From assembly GCA_035604595.1 (NCBI GenBank), contig DATNIE010000029.1, forward strand, positions 118,741 through 182,740: a DNA stretch of 64,000 bases. The letters are read 5' to 3'. The position numbers and the translations under genes are program-made. The notes under the pieces were generated by a model, which was not told the DNA's origin, made no database searches, and saw only the letters and a list, made by a program, of their open reading frames with translations. Shown piece after piece: positions 33,841-41,614 of the stretch. Origin of the DNA: CAIKZZ01 sp035604595 (GTDB taxonomy: Bacteria > Pseudomonadota > Gammaproteobacteria > Steroidobacterales > Steroidobacteraceae). The first letter of the stretch is position 1, and every line of letters starts with the position of its first letter.

Positions 33841-34796
33841 TGCGCGGGGTCTTTCTCGACTACGCGACCGTCAGCATCGGGGCTGACCTCGATCCCGGCC
33901 GGCTGCGCCGGGCGCTGCCGGACCTGACGATCCACGACCTCACGCAGGCGTCCCAGGTCCGCGGGCGGCTCGAGGGCCAGCAGGTCGCGCTCATCAACAA
34001 GGTCGAGCTGACCTCCGAGCTGATCGCGGCGAGTCCGGCGCTGCGGCTGATCGCGCTCGTCGCGACCGGCACCAACAACGTCGATCTCGACACCGCCCGT
34101 GCCCGGGGTGTCGCGGTGTGCAACATCCGCGACTACTGCACGGCCTCGGTCGTGCAGCACGTCTTTGCGGTGCTGCTCGCCCTCACGCACCGGCTGCGCG
34201 ACTACGACCGGGCGCTGAAGGCCGGGGCCTGGGAGCACGCGACGCATTTCACGATGCTCGATTTCCCGGTACGCGAACTCGCCGGCCGCACGCTCGGCAT
34301 CGTGGGCTACGGCGCACTCGGGCAAGGTGTTGCGCGGGTGGCCGAGAGCTTCGGGATGCGGGTGCTCATCGCCAATCGCCCGGGCGGGCCGCGCGAGCCG
34401 GGGCGCCTGGACCTCGAGGCCCTGCTGCCGCTCGCCGACGTGCTGACACTCCACTGTCCGATCACGCCGGCGACGCGCAACATGATCGGCGCCCGGGAGC
34501 TCGCGCTGATGAAGGCGGACGCCATTCTGATCAACACGGCGCGGGGCGCGCTCATCGAGGCGGCGGCACTCGCGGCGGCGCTGCGCGCCGGCCGGCTGGG
34601 CGGTGCCGGTATCGACGTGCTCGCCGAGGAGCCGCCGGTCCACGGCAATCCGCTGCTCGCGCCGGACCTCGGCAACCTGATCGCGACCCCGCACACTGCT
34701 TGGGCGGCGCGGGAATCGCGCCAGCGCGCCCTCGACGAAGTTGCGGCAAACATCGAGGACTTCCAACGCGGCGGGCAGCGCGGCCGTGTTGTCTGA
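33840..34796 (+). CDS. D-2-hydroxyacid dehydrogenase (glycerate/hydroxypyruvate type)
   Basis: 318 residues from ATG 33840. The NAD-binding motif is GIVGYGALGQGVARVAES, with catalytic-region NTARGALIEAAALA (Arg), Glu in LAEEPPV, and His in ATPHTAWAAR. It resembles glycerate dehydrogenase (HprA) and related 2-ketoacid reductases. VATGTNNVDLDTARARGVAVCN is typical. Translationally coupled to yajQ by a TGATG junction. Confidence 0.9.
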   Translation: MRGVFLDYATVSIGADLDPGRLRRALPDLTIHDLTQASQVRGRLEGQQVALINKVELTSELIAASPALRLIALVATGTNNVDLDTARARGVAVCNIRDYCTASVVQHVFAVLLALTHRLRDYDRALKAGAWEHATHFTMLDFPVRELAGRTLGIVGYGALGQGVARVAESFGMRVLIANRPGGPREPGRLDLEALLPLADVLTLHCPITPATRNMIGARELALMKADAILINTARGALIEAAALAAALRAGRLGGAGIDVLAEEPPVHGNPLLAPDLGNLIATPHTAWAARESRQRALDEVAANIEDFQRGGQRGRVV

Positions 34797-34988
34797 TTCC
34801 TTATGTCAAACATCGCCCAGGCCGGCGCGGCGGCGAACGTCTCGGTCGCCGTGCCGGGCCGTATCCGACACCCGCCGCAGTCCCTGCCCTCGCGCCATGC
34901 GCGAGGTCTCGGGGAATCCGCTTGCCAGCCCCAGCGCCCGCTCGGCAGACTCCGCCCCCCGGCTTCCATTGCCGTTGGCGCGAGCACC

Positions 34989-35501
34989 TTGACCAACGAA
35001 TCCCTGCCCCCGCCGCGTTCGCTCGGCCTGTTGCGCGCGATTGCCGTCTTCAAGTTCGGCAAAGCCGCGTTCGTCATCGCGACGGGTCTTGCGCTGCTGC
35101 GGTTCTACGACCCGGCCGTCAACGGCATGCTGTTGCGGCTGGCCCACGACCTCCCCTATGCGTTCGAGCAGCACTTGATGCGCGATGCGATCGCTTTCCT
35201 GAGCGGCATGAGCCCACGACAGATCCAGATCATCGCTGCTGCCTCCTTCAGCACCTCGGCGCTGTTCCTCGTCGAGGGTGTCGGGCTGTGGATGGGCCTG
35301 CACTGGGGAGAGATCCTGACGGTGGTCGCGACGAGTTCCTTGATCCCGCTCGAGATCTACGAGATCTTCCATCGGTTCACCGCGGCCAAGGTGCTCGTGC
35401 TGGTCGCCAACGTCGTGGTCGTCAGCTACCTGATCTGGCGGCTGAGACGCGAGTCCGGCGCAGGGCGGCCCCCGCTGGCGCCGGCGGCGCCGACGCACTA
35501 G
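34989..35501 (+). CDS. DUF2127 membrane protein
   Basis: About 170 residues. The conserved DUF2127 region begins LLRAIAVFKFGKAAFVIATGLALLRF and continues through SFSTSALFLVEGVGLWMGLHWGEILTVVATSSLIPLEIYEI to VLVLVANVVVVSYLIW. Four membrane segments are predicted, and EIYEI with its acidic residues is the family core. I favour TTG 34989, because the in-frame extension back to ATG 34803 is Arg/Pro-rich and non-family-like; the longer start remains possible. Function unknown. Confidence 0.8.
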   Translation: MTNESLPPPRSLGLLRAIAVFKFGKAAFVIATGLALLRFYDPAVNGMLLRLAHDLPYAFEQHLMRDAIAFLSGMSPRQIQIIAAASFSTSALFLVEGVGLWMGLHWGEILTVVATSSLIPLEIYEIFHRFTAAKVLVLVANVVVVSYLIWRLRRESGAGRPPLAPAAPTH

Positions 35502-35536
35502 GCTGCGCTGTCCGTTCCCTGACTGGAGATCCCCGC

Positions 35537-36058
35537 ATGCGAATCCTGACAGGTCTGCTCGTGACGGCGGCCGTGTGCGCGGGCGGCTGCGCGGGCACGC
35601 AGCCCGCTGGCCTGAAAGCGGTCGCGACGCTCGAGCCGCGCTCCGGCAGCACCGTGTCGGGCCGCGTCGAGTTCCGCCAGACGAGCACGGGCGTGCACCT
35701 GCACGTCGAACTCGCAGGGCTCGTGCCGGGCTCCGAGCACGGATTCCACGTGCATGAAAAGGGCGACTGCTCTGCCCCCGATGCGATGAGCGCCGGCGGA
35801 CATTTCAACCCGACCGGCGCACCGCATGGCCCCGCCAGCGGACCCGCACATCACGCGGGTGACTTGCCGAGCCTGAATGCGAATGCGGCCGGCAAGGTAA
35901 AGCTCGACCTCGACGTCGCGGGGCTCACGCTGGACCCGGGATCGACCTCGATCGTCGGACGCAGCATCGTCGTGCACCGCGACCGTGACGACCTCACCTC
36001 GCAGCCGGCCGGCAACTCCGGCCCGCGCGTCGCCTGCGGCGTCATCAGCGCCAAATAG
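35537..36058 (+). CDS. sodC: Cu/Zn superoxide dismutase, lipoprotein form
   Basis: 173 residues from ATG 35537. A lipoprotein-like signal ends at AGGC (Cys22). Metal-site segments are HGFHVHEKGDCS (Cu His pair and disulfide Cys), GGHFNPTGAPHG and GDLPSL, with RDDLTSQPAGNSGPRVACGVI carrying the second disulfide Cys and the active-site-rim residues. It dismutates periplasmic superoxide. Near the peroxide-defence block, although no shared regulation is visible. Confidence 0.95.
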   Translation: MRILTGLLVTAAVCAGGCAGTQPAGLKAVATLEPRSGSTVSGRVEFRQTSTGVHLHVELAGLVPGSEHGFHVHEKGDCSAPDAMSAGGHFNPTGAPHGPASGPAHHAGDLPSLNANAAGKVKLDLDVAGLTLDPGSTSIVGRSIVVHRDRDDLTSQPAGNSGPRVACGVISAK

Positions 36059-36089
36059 GCGCCGCCGCGGCGCGGCCGGCCGCGCTGAC

Positions 36090-36530
36090 TCAGCCGGCCG
36101 GCGGAACCTCGAGTCCGATCCGCTCCGCCGCCCATCGCAGCACGCGCTGCAGGCGCGGCACGGTCATCCTCAGTGCCTCCGCGAACGGCACCCAGCGGAA
36201 TTCATGGTGCTCGGCGTGGCCGAGGGCGGGGTTGACCGGCAGCGTGACGTCGGTGTCGGGGGCCCGCGCCACATAGAAGCGCACGACCTTGCCGCCGGCG
36301 TAGGGCTCGGTGTCGATCGAGTCCTCGCCCCAGGCGAACACGAGATCACCGAGGCCGGTCTCCTCGCGGGCCTCGCGAATCGCGCCCTCGAGTGGTGTCT
36401 CGTCTTCCTCGAGCCGCCCCTTGGGCAGGTCCCAGTTGCGGTACGCCCGCAACAGCAGGACCCTCGGATCGCCCGCAGTCTGGCGGACGATCACGACACC
36501 CGCGGCACGTTTCTGGCTGCGGCTTCGCAT
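36090..36530 (-). CDS. NUDIX hydrolase (Ap4A hydrolase-like)
   Basis: 146 residues from ATG 36530. The Nudix box G-x5-E-x7-REUxEExGU is complete in GRLEEDETPLEGAIREAREETGL. The preceding RNWDLPKGR and AGVVIVR resemble asymmetric diadenosine tetraphosphatases of bacterial type. It would remove dinucleoside polyphosphates or related signals. It lies next to ahpD on the same strand, 41 bp downstream. Confidence 0.88.
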   Translation of the reverse strand: MRSRSQKRAAGVVIVRQTAGDPRVLLLRAYRNWDLPKGRLEEDETPLEGAIREAREETGLGDLVFAWGEDSIDTEPYAGGKVVRFYVARAPDTDVTLPVNPALGHAEHHEFRWVPFAEALRMTVPRLQRVLRWAAERIGLEVPPAG

Positions 36531-36571
36531 CGTCCAAGTATACGGCGGGCGACGCGGCGCCCGCCGAGTGC

Positions 36572-37111
36572 TCAGGCGGCAGCCTCGTAGGCCAGCACGC
36601 CGGCCACCGCATGGATCACGGAGCCGATGCGCACGGCGCTCTGGATCGCCTCGCGGGACACACCGTGCTTCTTCAGCACCGCATCGTGTGCATTGAGGCA
36701 CAGGCCGCAGCCATTGACCGCCGACACGGCGAGCGAAAGGAGCTCGAAGTCGGCCTTGTCGATGCCGGGACTTGCGATCACGTTCATCCTCAGGCGCGCC
36801 GGCATCGCCCGGTAGTCCGTATCGTCCGTCAGGTGAGCGAATCTGTAGTAGATGTTGTTCATGCCCATGATCGCCGCGGCGGCCTTGGCCGCTGCGAGCG
36901 CCGGTGCGTCCAGCGTTGCGTGGGCCAGCGCCTCGATCCGGTGCGCGAAGAGCGCATTGCGGGACGCGATGGCCGTCGCGACCGCCACCATCCAGATCTG
37001 GCGGTCGGTGAGTCCGGGAGCGCCGCCGGGCGCGAGCACCGAGCCGAGGTTGAGCCTCAGGTCCTTGGCGTAGTCCGGAATCTCCTCGCGCAGCGTCTCG
37101 AGCGTCGTCAT
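36572..37111 (-). CDS. ahpD: Alkylhydroperoxidase AhpD (carboxymuconolactone decarboxylase fold)
   Basis: 179 residues. Active-site CGLC (Cys135, Cys138) is followed by His142 in LNAHD; Glu123 is at the proton-relay position, and the His of the mycobacterial CSHC is Leu here. AhpD reduces oxidised AhpC using lipoamide-linked electrons. It follows ahpC by 104 bp on the same strand, probably one operon under the OxyR site upstream of ahpC. Confidence 0.93.
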   Translation of the reverse strand: MTTLETLREEIPDYAKDLRLNLGSVLAPGGAPGLTDRQIWMVAVATAIASRNALFAHRIEALAHATLDAPALAAAKAAAAIMGMNNIYYRFAHLTDDTDYRAMPARLRMNVIASPGIDKADFELLSLAVSAVNGCGLCLNAHDAVLKKHGVSREAIQSAVRIGSVIHAVAGVLAYEAAA

Positions 37112-37215
37112 TTACATCTCCTGTGCTGGCGGACGGGGCCCGGGCCGAACGCCCGCCGCCGGGCCGGGGCCGCGCGGGTGCAGATCCGCGCCGAAAGCGC
37201 GCGTGGCATCAGACC

Positions 37216-37755
37216 TCACGCTGCCTTCAGCGTGTCCTCGCCCTTGGTCCAGTTGCACGGGCACAGTTCGTCGGTCTGCAGTGCATCGAGCACGCGCAGC
37301 ACCTCGTCGGGATTGCGGCCGACGCTTAGGTCCGTGACGTAGACGAAGCGGATCACGCCCTCTGGATCGACGATGTAGGTGGCGCGCTGGGCGACGCCGG
37401 CCTCCCGGTCGATGATGCCGAGCGCGGTCGCAAGGTCGCGCTTCACGTCCGACAGCATCGGGAATGGCAGGTTACGCAGCTCCTCCCTGTCCTTGCGCCA
37501 GGCGAGGTGCACGAACTCGGAGTCGGTCGAGGCGCCGAAAATCCGCGCATCGCGGGCCTGGAACTCCTTGTTCAGCTTGCCAAAGGCGGCGATCTCGGTG
37601 GGGCAGACGAAGGTGAAATCCTTCGGCCAGAAGAACACGACGGCCCACTTGCCGCGCAGCGAGGGCGCATCGATGCGCTGGAATGCCGATCCCAGGTCAT
37701 TGGAGACGACGCCAGTCAGTGAAAACTCCGGAAATTTCTGTCCTACGCCGAGCAT
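37216..37755 (-). CDS. ahpC: Peroxiredoxin AhpC (two-Cys type)
   Basis: 179 residues from ATG 37755, with GGAGAGAG upstream. The peroxidatic Cys51 is in DFTFVCPTE; the resolving region near the C-terminus reads ELCPCNW. It reduces hydrogen and organic peroxides and is probably recycled by the adjacent AhpD. It is divergent from oxyR, with the OxyR site in the shared control region. Confidence 0.94.
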   Translation of the reverse strand: MLGVGQKFPEFSLTGVVSNDLGSAFQRIDAPSLRGKWAVVFFWPKDFTFVCPTEIAAFGKLNKEFQARDARIFGASTDSEFVHLAWRKDREELRNLPFPMLSDVKRDLATALGIIDREAGVAQRATYIVDPEGVIRFVYVTDLSVGRNPDEVLRVLDALQTDELCPCNWTKGEDTLKAA

Positions 37756-37839
37756 CGCTCTCTCCTTGATCCGGGACCTGGGCAAATGGCCCGTTACGGG
37801 GTTGCGCGAGAGTCTGGGACGGCCCCTGCCATAGGTCTA

Positions 37840-37876
37840 TTCGATTGTTCCTATGACTTTGATAGTATCTCCCTAT
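37840..37876. promoter_or_regulatory. OxyR binding site between ahpC and oxyR
   Basis: The OxyR consensus has four tetranucleotides ATAG-N7-CTAT-N7-ATAG-N7-CTAT. Here CTAT (37851-37854), ATAG (37862-37865) and CTAT (37873-37876) match exactly at 7-bp spacing. Only the outer left quartet (37840-37843, TTCG) is degenerate. The site ends 18 bp before the oxyR ATG and lies upstream of ahpC, so it could both activate ahpC and autoregulate oxyR. Confidence 0.82.
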
Positions 37877-37894
37877 GTCTTCCGGGAGCCCGCG

Positions 37895-38791
37895 ATGAAC
37901 CTTAGGGACCTGCGCTATCTGGTCGCGCTCGCCGACACGCACCACTTCGGGCACGCGGCCGCGAAGAGCCACGTCAGCCAGCCGACGCTGTCGGCGCAGA
38001 TCAGGAAGCTTGAGGACTATCTCGGCGTGCAGCTGGTCGAGCGGCAGCCCCGCAACGTCGCGCTGACCGACATCGGCGAGCGGATCGTGATCCTCGCGAG
38101 GCGCGTGCTGCAGGAGGCCGACGACATCGTCGAGCTCGCGCGCGGATCGCGCGATCCGCTTGCCGGGACGCTCAAGGTGGCGTTCATTCCGACGCTGGGA
38201 CCATACCTCCTGCCGCTCGTGACGCCGCGCATCCGCAAGCAGTTACCGAGGCTGCAGCTGCTGCTGTACGAGTACCAGACCGGGGCGCTGCTCGAGCGGC
38301 TGCGCGCCGGGGAACTCGACCTCGGCGTGCTGGCGCTCGGGGTCGACGTCAGCGGCCTCGAGGTGCAGCCGCTGTACGACGAGGCGTTCACGCTCGCCGT
38401 GCCTGCCGGTCACCGGCTCGCGACCAAGCCCGCGGTCCGGGCGGAGGATCTGGCCGGTGAGACGCTGCTGCTGCTCGAGGACGGCCATTGTCTGCGCGAC
38501 CAGGCGCTCGAGGTCTGCAACCGGGTCGACGTGCACGAGGCGGGGGATTTCCGCGCGACCAGCCTCGAGACGCTTCGACAGATGGTCGCGGCGGGACTCG
38601 GCGTCACGCTGCTGCCCGCGCTCGCGACTCACGGGCCGTTCGCGGCGGCCAGGAATCTCGTGATCCGGCCATTCGCGAAGCCCGTGCCGCATCGGACGCT
38701 CGGCGCCGTCTGGCGTCGCAGCAGCACACGGGCGCCGGCAATCGCTGCGGTGTGCGAGGCGCTCAAGGACGCGCTCAACGCGAAGCGCTGA
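37895..38791 (+). CDS. oxyR: Hydrogen peroxide-responsive LysR regulator OxyR
   Basis: 298 residues from ATG 37895 (MNLRDLRYLVALADTHHFG). The redox cysteines fall at Cys199 and Cys208 in GHCLRDQALEVC, the same numbering as Escherichia coli OxyR. The upstream GTG at 37853 is rejected, since it would lie inside the OxyR operator. Oxidation forms the intramolecular disulfide and switches DNA binding, activating ahpC-type genes. The divergent ahpC supports the assignment. Confidence 0.97.
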   Translation: MNLRDLRYLVALADTHHFGHAAAKSHVSQPTLSAQIRKLEDYLGVQLVERQPRNVALTDIGERIVILARRVLQEADDIVELARGSRDPLAGTLKVAFIPTLGPYLLPLVTPRIRKQLPRLQLLLYEYQTGALLERLRAGELDLGVLALGVDVSGLEVQPLYDEAFTLAVPAGHRLATKPAVRAEDLAGETLLLLEDGHCLRDQALEVCNRVDVHEAGDFRATSLETLRQMVAAGLGVTLLPALATHGPFAAARNLVIRPFAKPVPHRTLGAVWRRSSTRAPAIAAVCEALKDALNAKR

Positions 38792-38830
38792 GCGCACCGC
38801 CCGCGTGCAGCTGTGCCCCGCGACTGCGCG

Positions 38831-39244
38831 CTAGGAGCGCGGCGACCCGTCCGCGAGGGAGCCCGGCGCCGTGGGGCTCGACTCCCGGCGGCCCTCGATG
38901 AAGTAATAGACGAGGTAGCCGAGGCCAACCGCCGCCGGAATCATGCCGAACAGGTACGGGACGGACCCGCGAAGCTGCAGCATCGCGATCGTCAGCGAGA
39001 TGCCGAGGAATATCAGCACCAGGCCGCGCAACAGGAAGCGCGGGCGGGCGCGGTTGGCATCGAAATCGGGCGGGTCGGGTGGCAGCTCGAGCCCCTTGTC
39101 GATCGCGGCGAGCCGCTCGCGGTGCCGCAGCTCCGCGCGCTGCATCCGCTGGCGGTGGCCGACGATGATCGAGACGATTGCACACGAAACGCCGAATATG
39201 ATGGCGGTGATGGGAATAAAAACGGCGACGATGTCCTCGTTCAT
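38831..39244 (-). CDS. DUF6249-type small membrane protein, ECF-regulated
   Basis: 137 residues from ATG 39244, with GAGGAGAT upstream. TM1 is residues 4-27 (VAVFIPITAIIFGVSCAIVSIIVG), followed by a basic helix (HRQRMQRAELRHRERLAAIDKG), then two TMs (about 73-92 and 97-117). This layout (TM, charged linker, paired TMs) is that of a family found beside ECF sigma factors. It is read from the minus-strand TGAAACC-N17-GTATCA promoter, so it is probably a target of the adjacent sigma. Function unknown. Confidence 0.8.
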   Translation of the reverse strand: MNEDIVAVFIPITAIIFGVSCAIVSIIVGHRQRMQRAELRHRERLAAIDKGLELPPDPPDFDANRARPRFLLRGLVLIFLGISLTIAMLQLRGSVPYLFGMIPAAVGLGYLVYYFIEGRRESSPTAPGSLADGSPRS

Positions 39245-39288
39245 GGCGTCCGATCTCCTCGAGTTTGAAAAAGCTCCGCTGCTGTCGA

Positions 39289-39435
39289 TCAGTAGCCGCA
39301 CAGCGCCAGCAGCAGCCACCGCAGTTGCGGCCAGACCTCGCCGAGGCTGAGGCCCACCGCGAGCCCCACCGCCGCCGCGGCGAGCGCATCGGCGGTGTAG
39401 TGTGCGGGCAGCGTGTGGTGCCGTAACGTGTTCAC
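39289..39435 (-). CDS. Possible leaderless small membrane protein
   Basis: A 48-codon frame from GTG 39435 whose C-terminal half is ALAAAAVGLAVGLSLG followed by LRWLLLALCGY. The GTG lies 5 nt after the -10 (39441) of the ECF-type promoter, just where transcription should begin, so it would be a leaderless message. It precedes the DUF6249 gene by 44 bp. No family is recognised; it may instead be untranslated leader. Confidence 0.42.
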   Translation of the reverse strand: MNTLRHHTLPAHYTADALAAAAVGLAVGLSLGEVWPQLRWLLLALCGY

Positions 39436-39440
39436 CGGTT

Positions 39441-39470
39441 TGATACGCGGCCCCGGGGCAGGTGGTTTCA
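39441..39470 (-). promoter_or_regulatory. ECF-type promoter facing the DUF6249 gene
   Basis: On the minus strand, -35 TGAAACC (39470-39464), a 17-bp spacer and -10 GTATCA (39446-39441). The same two elements at identical spacing occur on the plus strand 31 bp away, facing the sigma gene. The shared, non-sigma-70 sequence suggests that both are read by the adjacent ECF sigma factor. Confidence 0.78.
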
Positions 39471-39501
39471 TGCAACCATCCCCGGCACCGGCGCCGGCCG
39501 C

Positions 39502-39531
39502 TGAAACCGGGACCGGCCCTCGCGCGTATCA
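39502..39531 (+). promoter_or_regulatory. ECF-type promoter facing the sigma factor gene
   Basis: -35 TGAAACC (39502-39508), 17-bp spacer, -10 GTATCA (39526-39531). It is the twin of the minus-strand promoter at 39441-39470 and lies 24 nt before the sigma gene start at 39556, as expected for autoregulation. The elements are seen directly; recognition is inferred. Confidence 0.78.
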
Positions 39532-39555
39532 CCACAGGCAAGAGGGGTTGCCGGG

Positions 39556-40104
39556 GTGGGAATGGACGCGGCCATCATCGAGTCGTTGCAGGCCGGCCAG
39601 TCCCAGGCTGCCTTCGAGGCGGTCGTCGCCGGCTACCGGCGCCGCGTCTTCGGCCTCGCCTACTCGATCGTCCGGGAGCGCGCGGCCGCCGAGGACGTCG
39701 CCCAGGAGGTGTTCGTGAAGCTGTGGAGAGCCCTCGATGGCTATGACGGCCGCGCCAAACTCTCGACGTGGATCTATGCGATTACGCGCAACACCGCCGT
39801 GTCGGCGCTGCGCAGGCAGCGCGCATCGCGCTCATTGTCCGATCCCGTCGTGCTGGCCGAAGCCGAAGCCATCACCGCCGTGGAGGACAGCATCGGCGCT
39901 GACGATGCGACGCTGTGGCGCGCGGTCGCGGCGCTGAGCGCGGTGCAGCGCCAGGTCGTCACGCTGTATTACCAGGACGAGCGGCCGGTCGATGAAGTCG
40001 CGGCGATGCTCGGCCTGCCGGTCAACACGGTCAAGACTCACCTTCATCGCGCGCGGGCACGGCTCGCGACCGAGCTCGGCGCAACGGGAGAGCATGCAGC
40101 ATGA
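39556..40104 (+). CDS. ECF RNA polymerase sigma factor
   Basis: 182 residues from GTG 39556 (ATG 39562 is an alternative). Region 2 is FEAVVAGYRRRVFGLAYSIVRERAAAEDVAQEVFVKLWRAL with WIYAITRN; region 4 is LSAVQRQVVTLYYQDERPVDEVAAMLGLPVNTVKTHLHRARARL. A two-domain sigma-70 with no region 1 or 3. The next gene overlaps by 4 bp (ATGA) and encodes a likely anti-sigma factor. Two divergent matching promoters upstream point to autoregulation and a second target. Confidence 0.93.
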   Translation: MGMDAAIIESLQAGQSQAAFEAVVAGYRRRVFGLAYSIVRERAAAEDVAQEVFVKLWRALDGYDGRAKLSTWIYAITRNTAVSALRRQRASRSLSDPVVLAEAEAITAVEDSIGADDATLWRAVAALSAVQRQVVTLYYQDERPVDEVAAMLGLPVNTVKTHLHRARARLATELGATGEHAA

Positions 40105-40526
40105 ACGAACGCCCGTTTGCCGATACGGAGCTCGACCGGCGCTTGCGCCGGCTGTACGGCCGGCTCGACGCCACCCCTGGTTTCACGGCGCGCGTGCTGG
40201 CACAGGCGGAGGTTGCGCGCAGCCGTGCAGACCAGCTCTCGCGGCGGGAGCTGCGCGAGCACGTCGAGACCGACCGCGCACACGCGCTGGCCCGGCTCCG
40301 GGCGCGCCTCTGGCGGCTTCTCGCGATCACCCTCAGCGCCGGCCTCGCGGCAAGTGCGGCGGCCTTCGTGTATGGCGGCGCCGTGGGCGGCGTGCTGATG
40401 GCGCTCGGCCATGGAGCCAACTGGACGATCATCAACTTCACGACCGTCGGAGTGCTCACCGGCTGGCTGTGGCTGATGGTGCGCACCGCCGCCCGTGGCG
40501 GCGCGTGGCGCCGGGTAGCCAGCTGA
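40101..40526 (+). CDS. Putative anti-sigma factor, two-TM membrane protein
   Basis: 141 residues. The N-terminal 70 residues are helical and charged (LDRRLRRLYGRLDATPGFTARVL, ETDRAHALARLRARLWRLL), as expected for a cytoplasmic sigma-binding region. Two hydrophobic segments follow (about 75-95 and 105-128). No zinc-binding HxxxCxxC motif is present, so it is not a classical ZAS protein. The anti-sigma role is inferred from coupling to the sigma gene by an ATGA overlap and from topology. Confidence 0.68.
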   Translation: MNERPFADTELDRRLRRLYGRLDATPGFTARVLAQAEVARSRADQLSRRELREHVETDRAHALARLRARLWRLLAITLSAGLAASAAAFVYGGAVGGVLMALGHGANWTIINFTTVGVLTGWLWLMVRTAARGGAWRRVAS

Positions 40527-40575
40527 GCCTCACGACGCATCTGCGCCCGTGCGCCGGTCGCTCACGGAGCGGCCG

Positions 40576-41604
40576 ATGACCCACGCCGCTCGCCCGGCGC
40601 TTAGCTGCATCGCCGCCGTCGCGGCCTGCGCCTGGGCCGGCGCGGGTCTCGGTGCATCCGACGCGCTGCCGCGCCTCGCGCTTGACCCGGCAGGCCTGTC
40701 GGTGTCGGGTGTCTCGTCGGGCGGCTACATGGCCACCCAGTTCCACGTCAGCTTCAGCAGCCTGGTGACGGGCGCCGGCATCTTCGCGGCGGGCCCGTGG
40801 TACTGCGCGCGCGGCTCGCTCAGCCGCGCGCTCAGCGAGTGCCTCGACCGCGACAGCAGCGATCCGGACGCGGCCGGACTCGTCGCGGCCGCGCGCCGGG
40901 CCGCGCGCGAGGGTCGCATCGACCCGCTCGAGGGCCTGGCGCAGGCGCGGGTGTTCGTGTTCCGCGGCAGCCGCGACGACACGCTCGCGCGGCCGGTCAG
41001 CGATGCGCTCGTCGAGTTCTACACGGCGTTCGTGCCGGCCGACAGCATCCGCTACGTGACCGACGTCCCGGCGGCGCACGGAGTGCCGACGCTGGCTGCG
41101 GGAGGCAGCTGCGGACTCACGGCCACGCCGTACCTCAACGCCTGCCGCTACGACGGCGTCGGGCAGATGCTGTCGCACCTGTACCGCACGCTGCTGCCCC
41201 CGCGAGAGCCCGCGCTCGCCGCGGCCGCCTCGGGCCGCGGTCTTAGGCGCTTCGCGCAGTCCGCCTACGATCCGCTCGGCAGTCTCGCGGCCACGGGCTT
41301 TGTGTACGTGCCGGCCCGCTGCGGCCACGGCACGCCGTGCCGCCTGCACATCGCCTTCCACGGCTGCCGCCAGGGCGAGGAGTTCGTCGGCGAGTCCTTC
41401 GTCCGCGAGGCCGGTTACAACGCCTGGGCGGAGGCCAACGACCTCGTCGTGCTCTATCCGCAGGCGCGGCGCAGCTGGTTCCTGCCGCTGAACCCCGAGG
41501 GATGCTGGGACTGGTGGGGCTACCAGGATCCGGACTACGCGACGCGCCGCGGCACGCAGACGAGCGCGATCCGCAACATGGTGCGGGCGCTCGCGGGCTT
41601 CTGA
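40576..41604 (+). CDS. Secreted PHB-depolymerase-like esterase
   Basis: 342 residues from ATG 40576, with GGAG upstream. A signal peptide (about 8-26, ending GLGASDA) is followed by the elbow GVSSGGYMA (Ser nucleophile), FRGSRDDTLARP, and FHGCRQGEEFVGESFV typical of extracellular poly(3-hydroxybutyrate) depolymerase type. The C-terminal CWDWWGYQDPDYATRRGTQ is also shared by that family. The long-range layout resembles short-chain PHA depolymerases without a substrate-binding domain; the actual polyester or ester is unknown. Confidence 0.86.
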   Translation: MTHAARPALSCIAAVAACAWAGAGLGASDALPRLALDPAGLSVSGVSSGGYMATQFHVSFSSLVTGAGIFAAGPWYCARGSLSRALSECLDRDSSDPDAAGLVAAARRAAREGRIDPLEGLAQARVFVFRGSRDDTLARPVSDALVEFYTAFVPADSIRYVTDVPAAHGVPTLAAGGSCGLTATPYLNACRYDGVGQMLSHLYRTLLPPREPALAAAASGRGLRRFAQSAYDPLGSLAATGFVYVPARCGHGTPCRLHIAFHGCRQGEEFVGESFVREAGYNAWAEANDLVVLYPQARRSWFLPLNPEGCWDWWGYQDPDYATRRGTQTSAIRNMVRALAGF

Positions 41605-41614
41605 GCCGGCGGGC

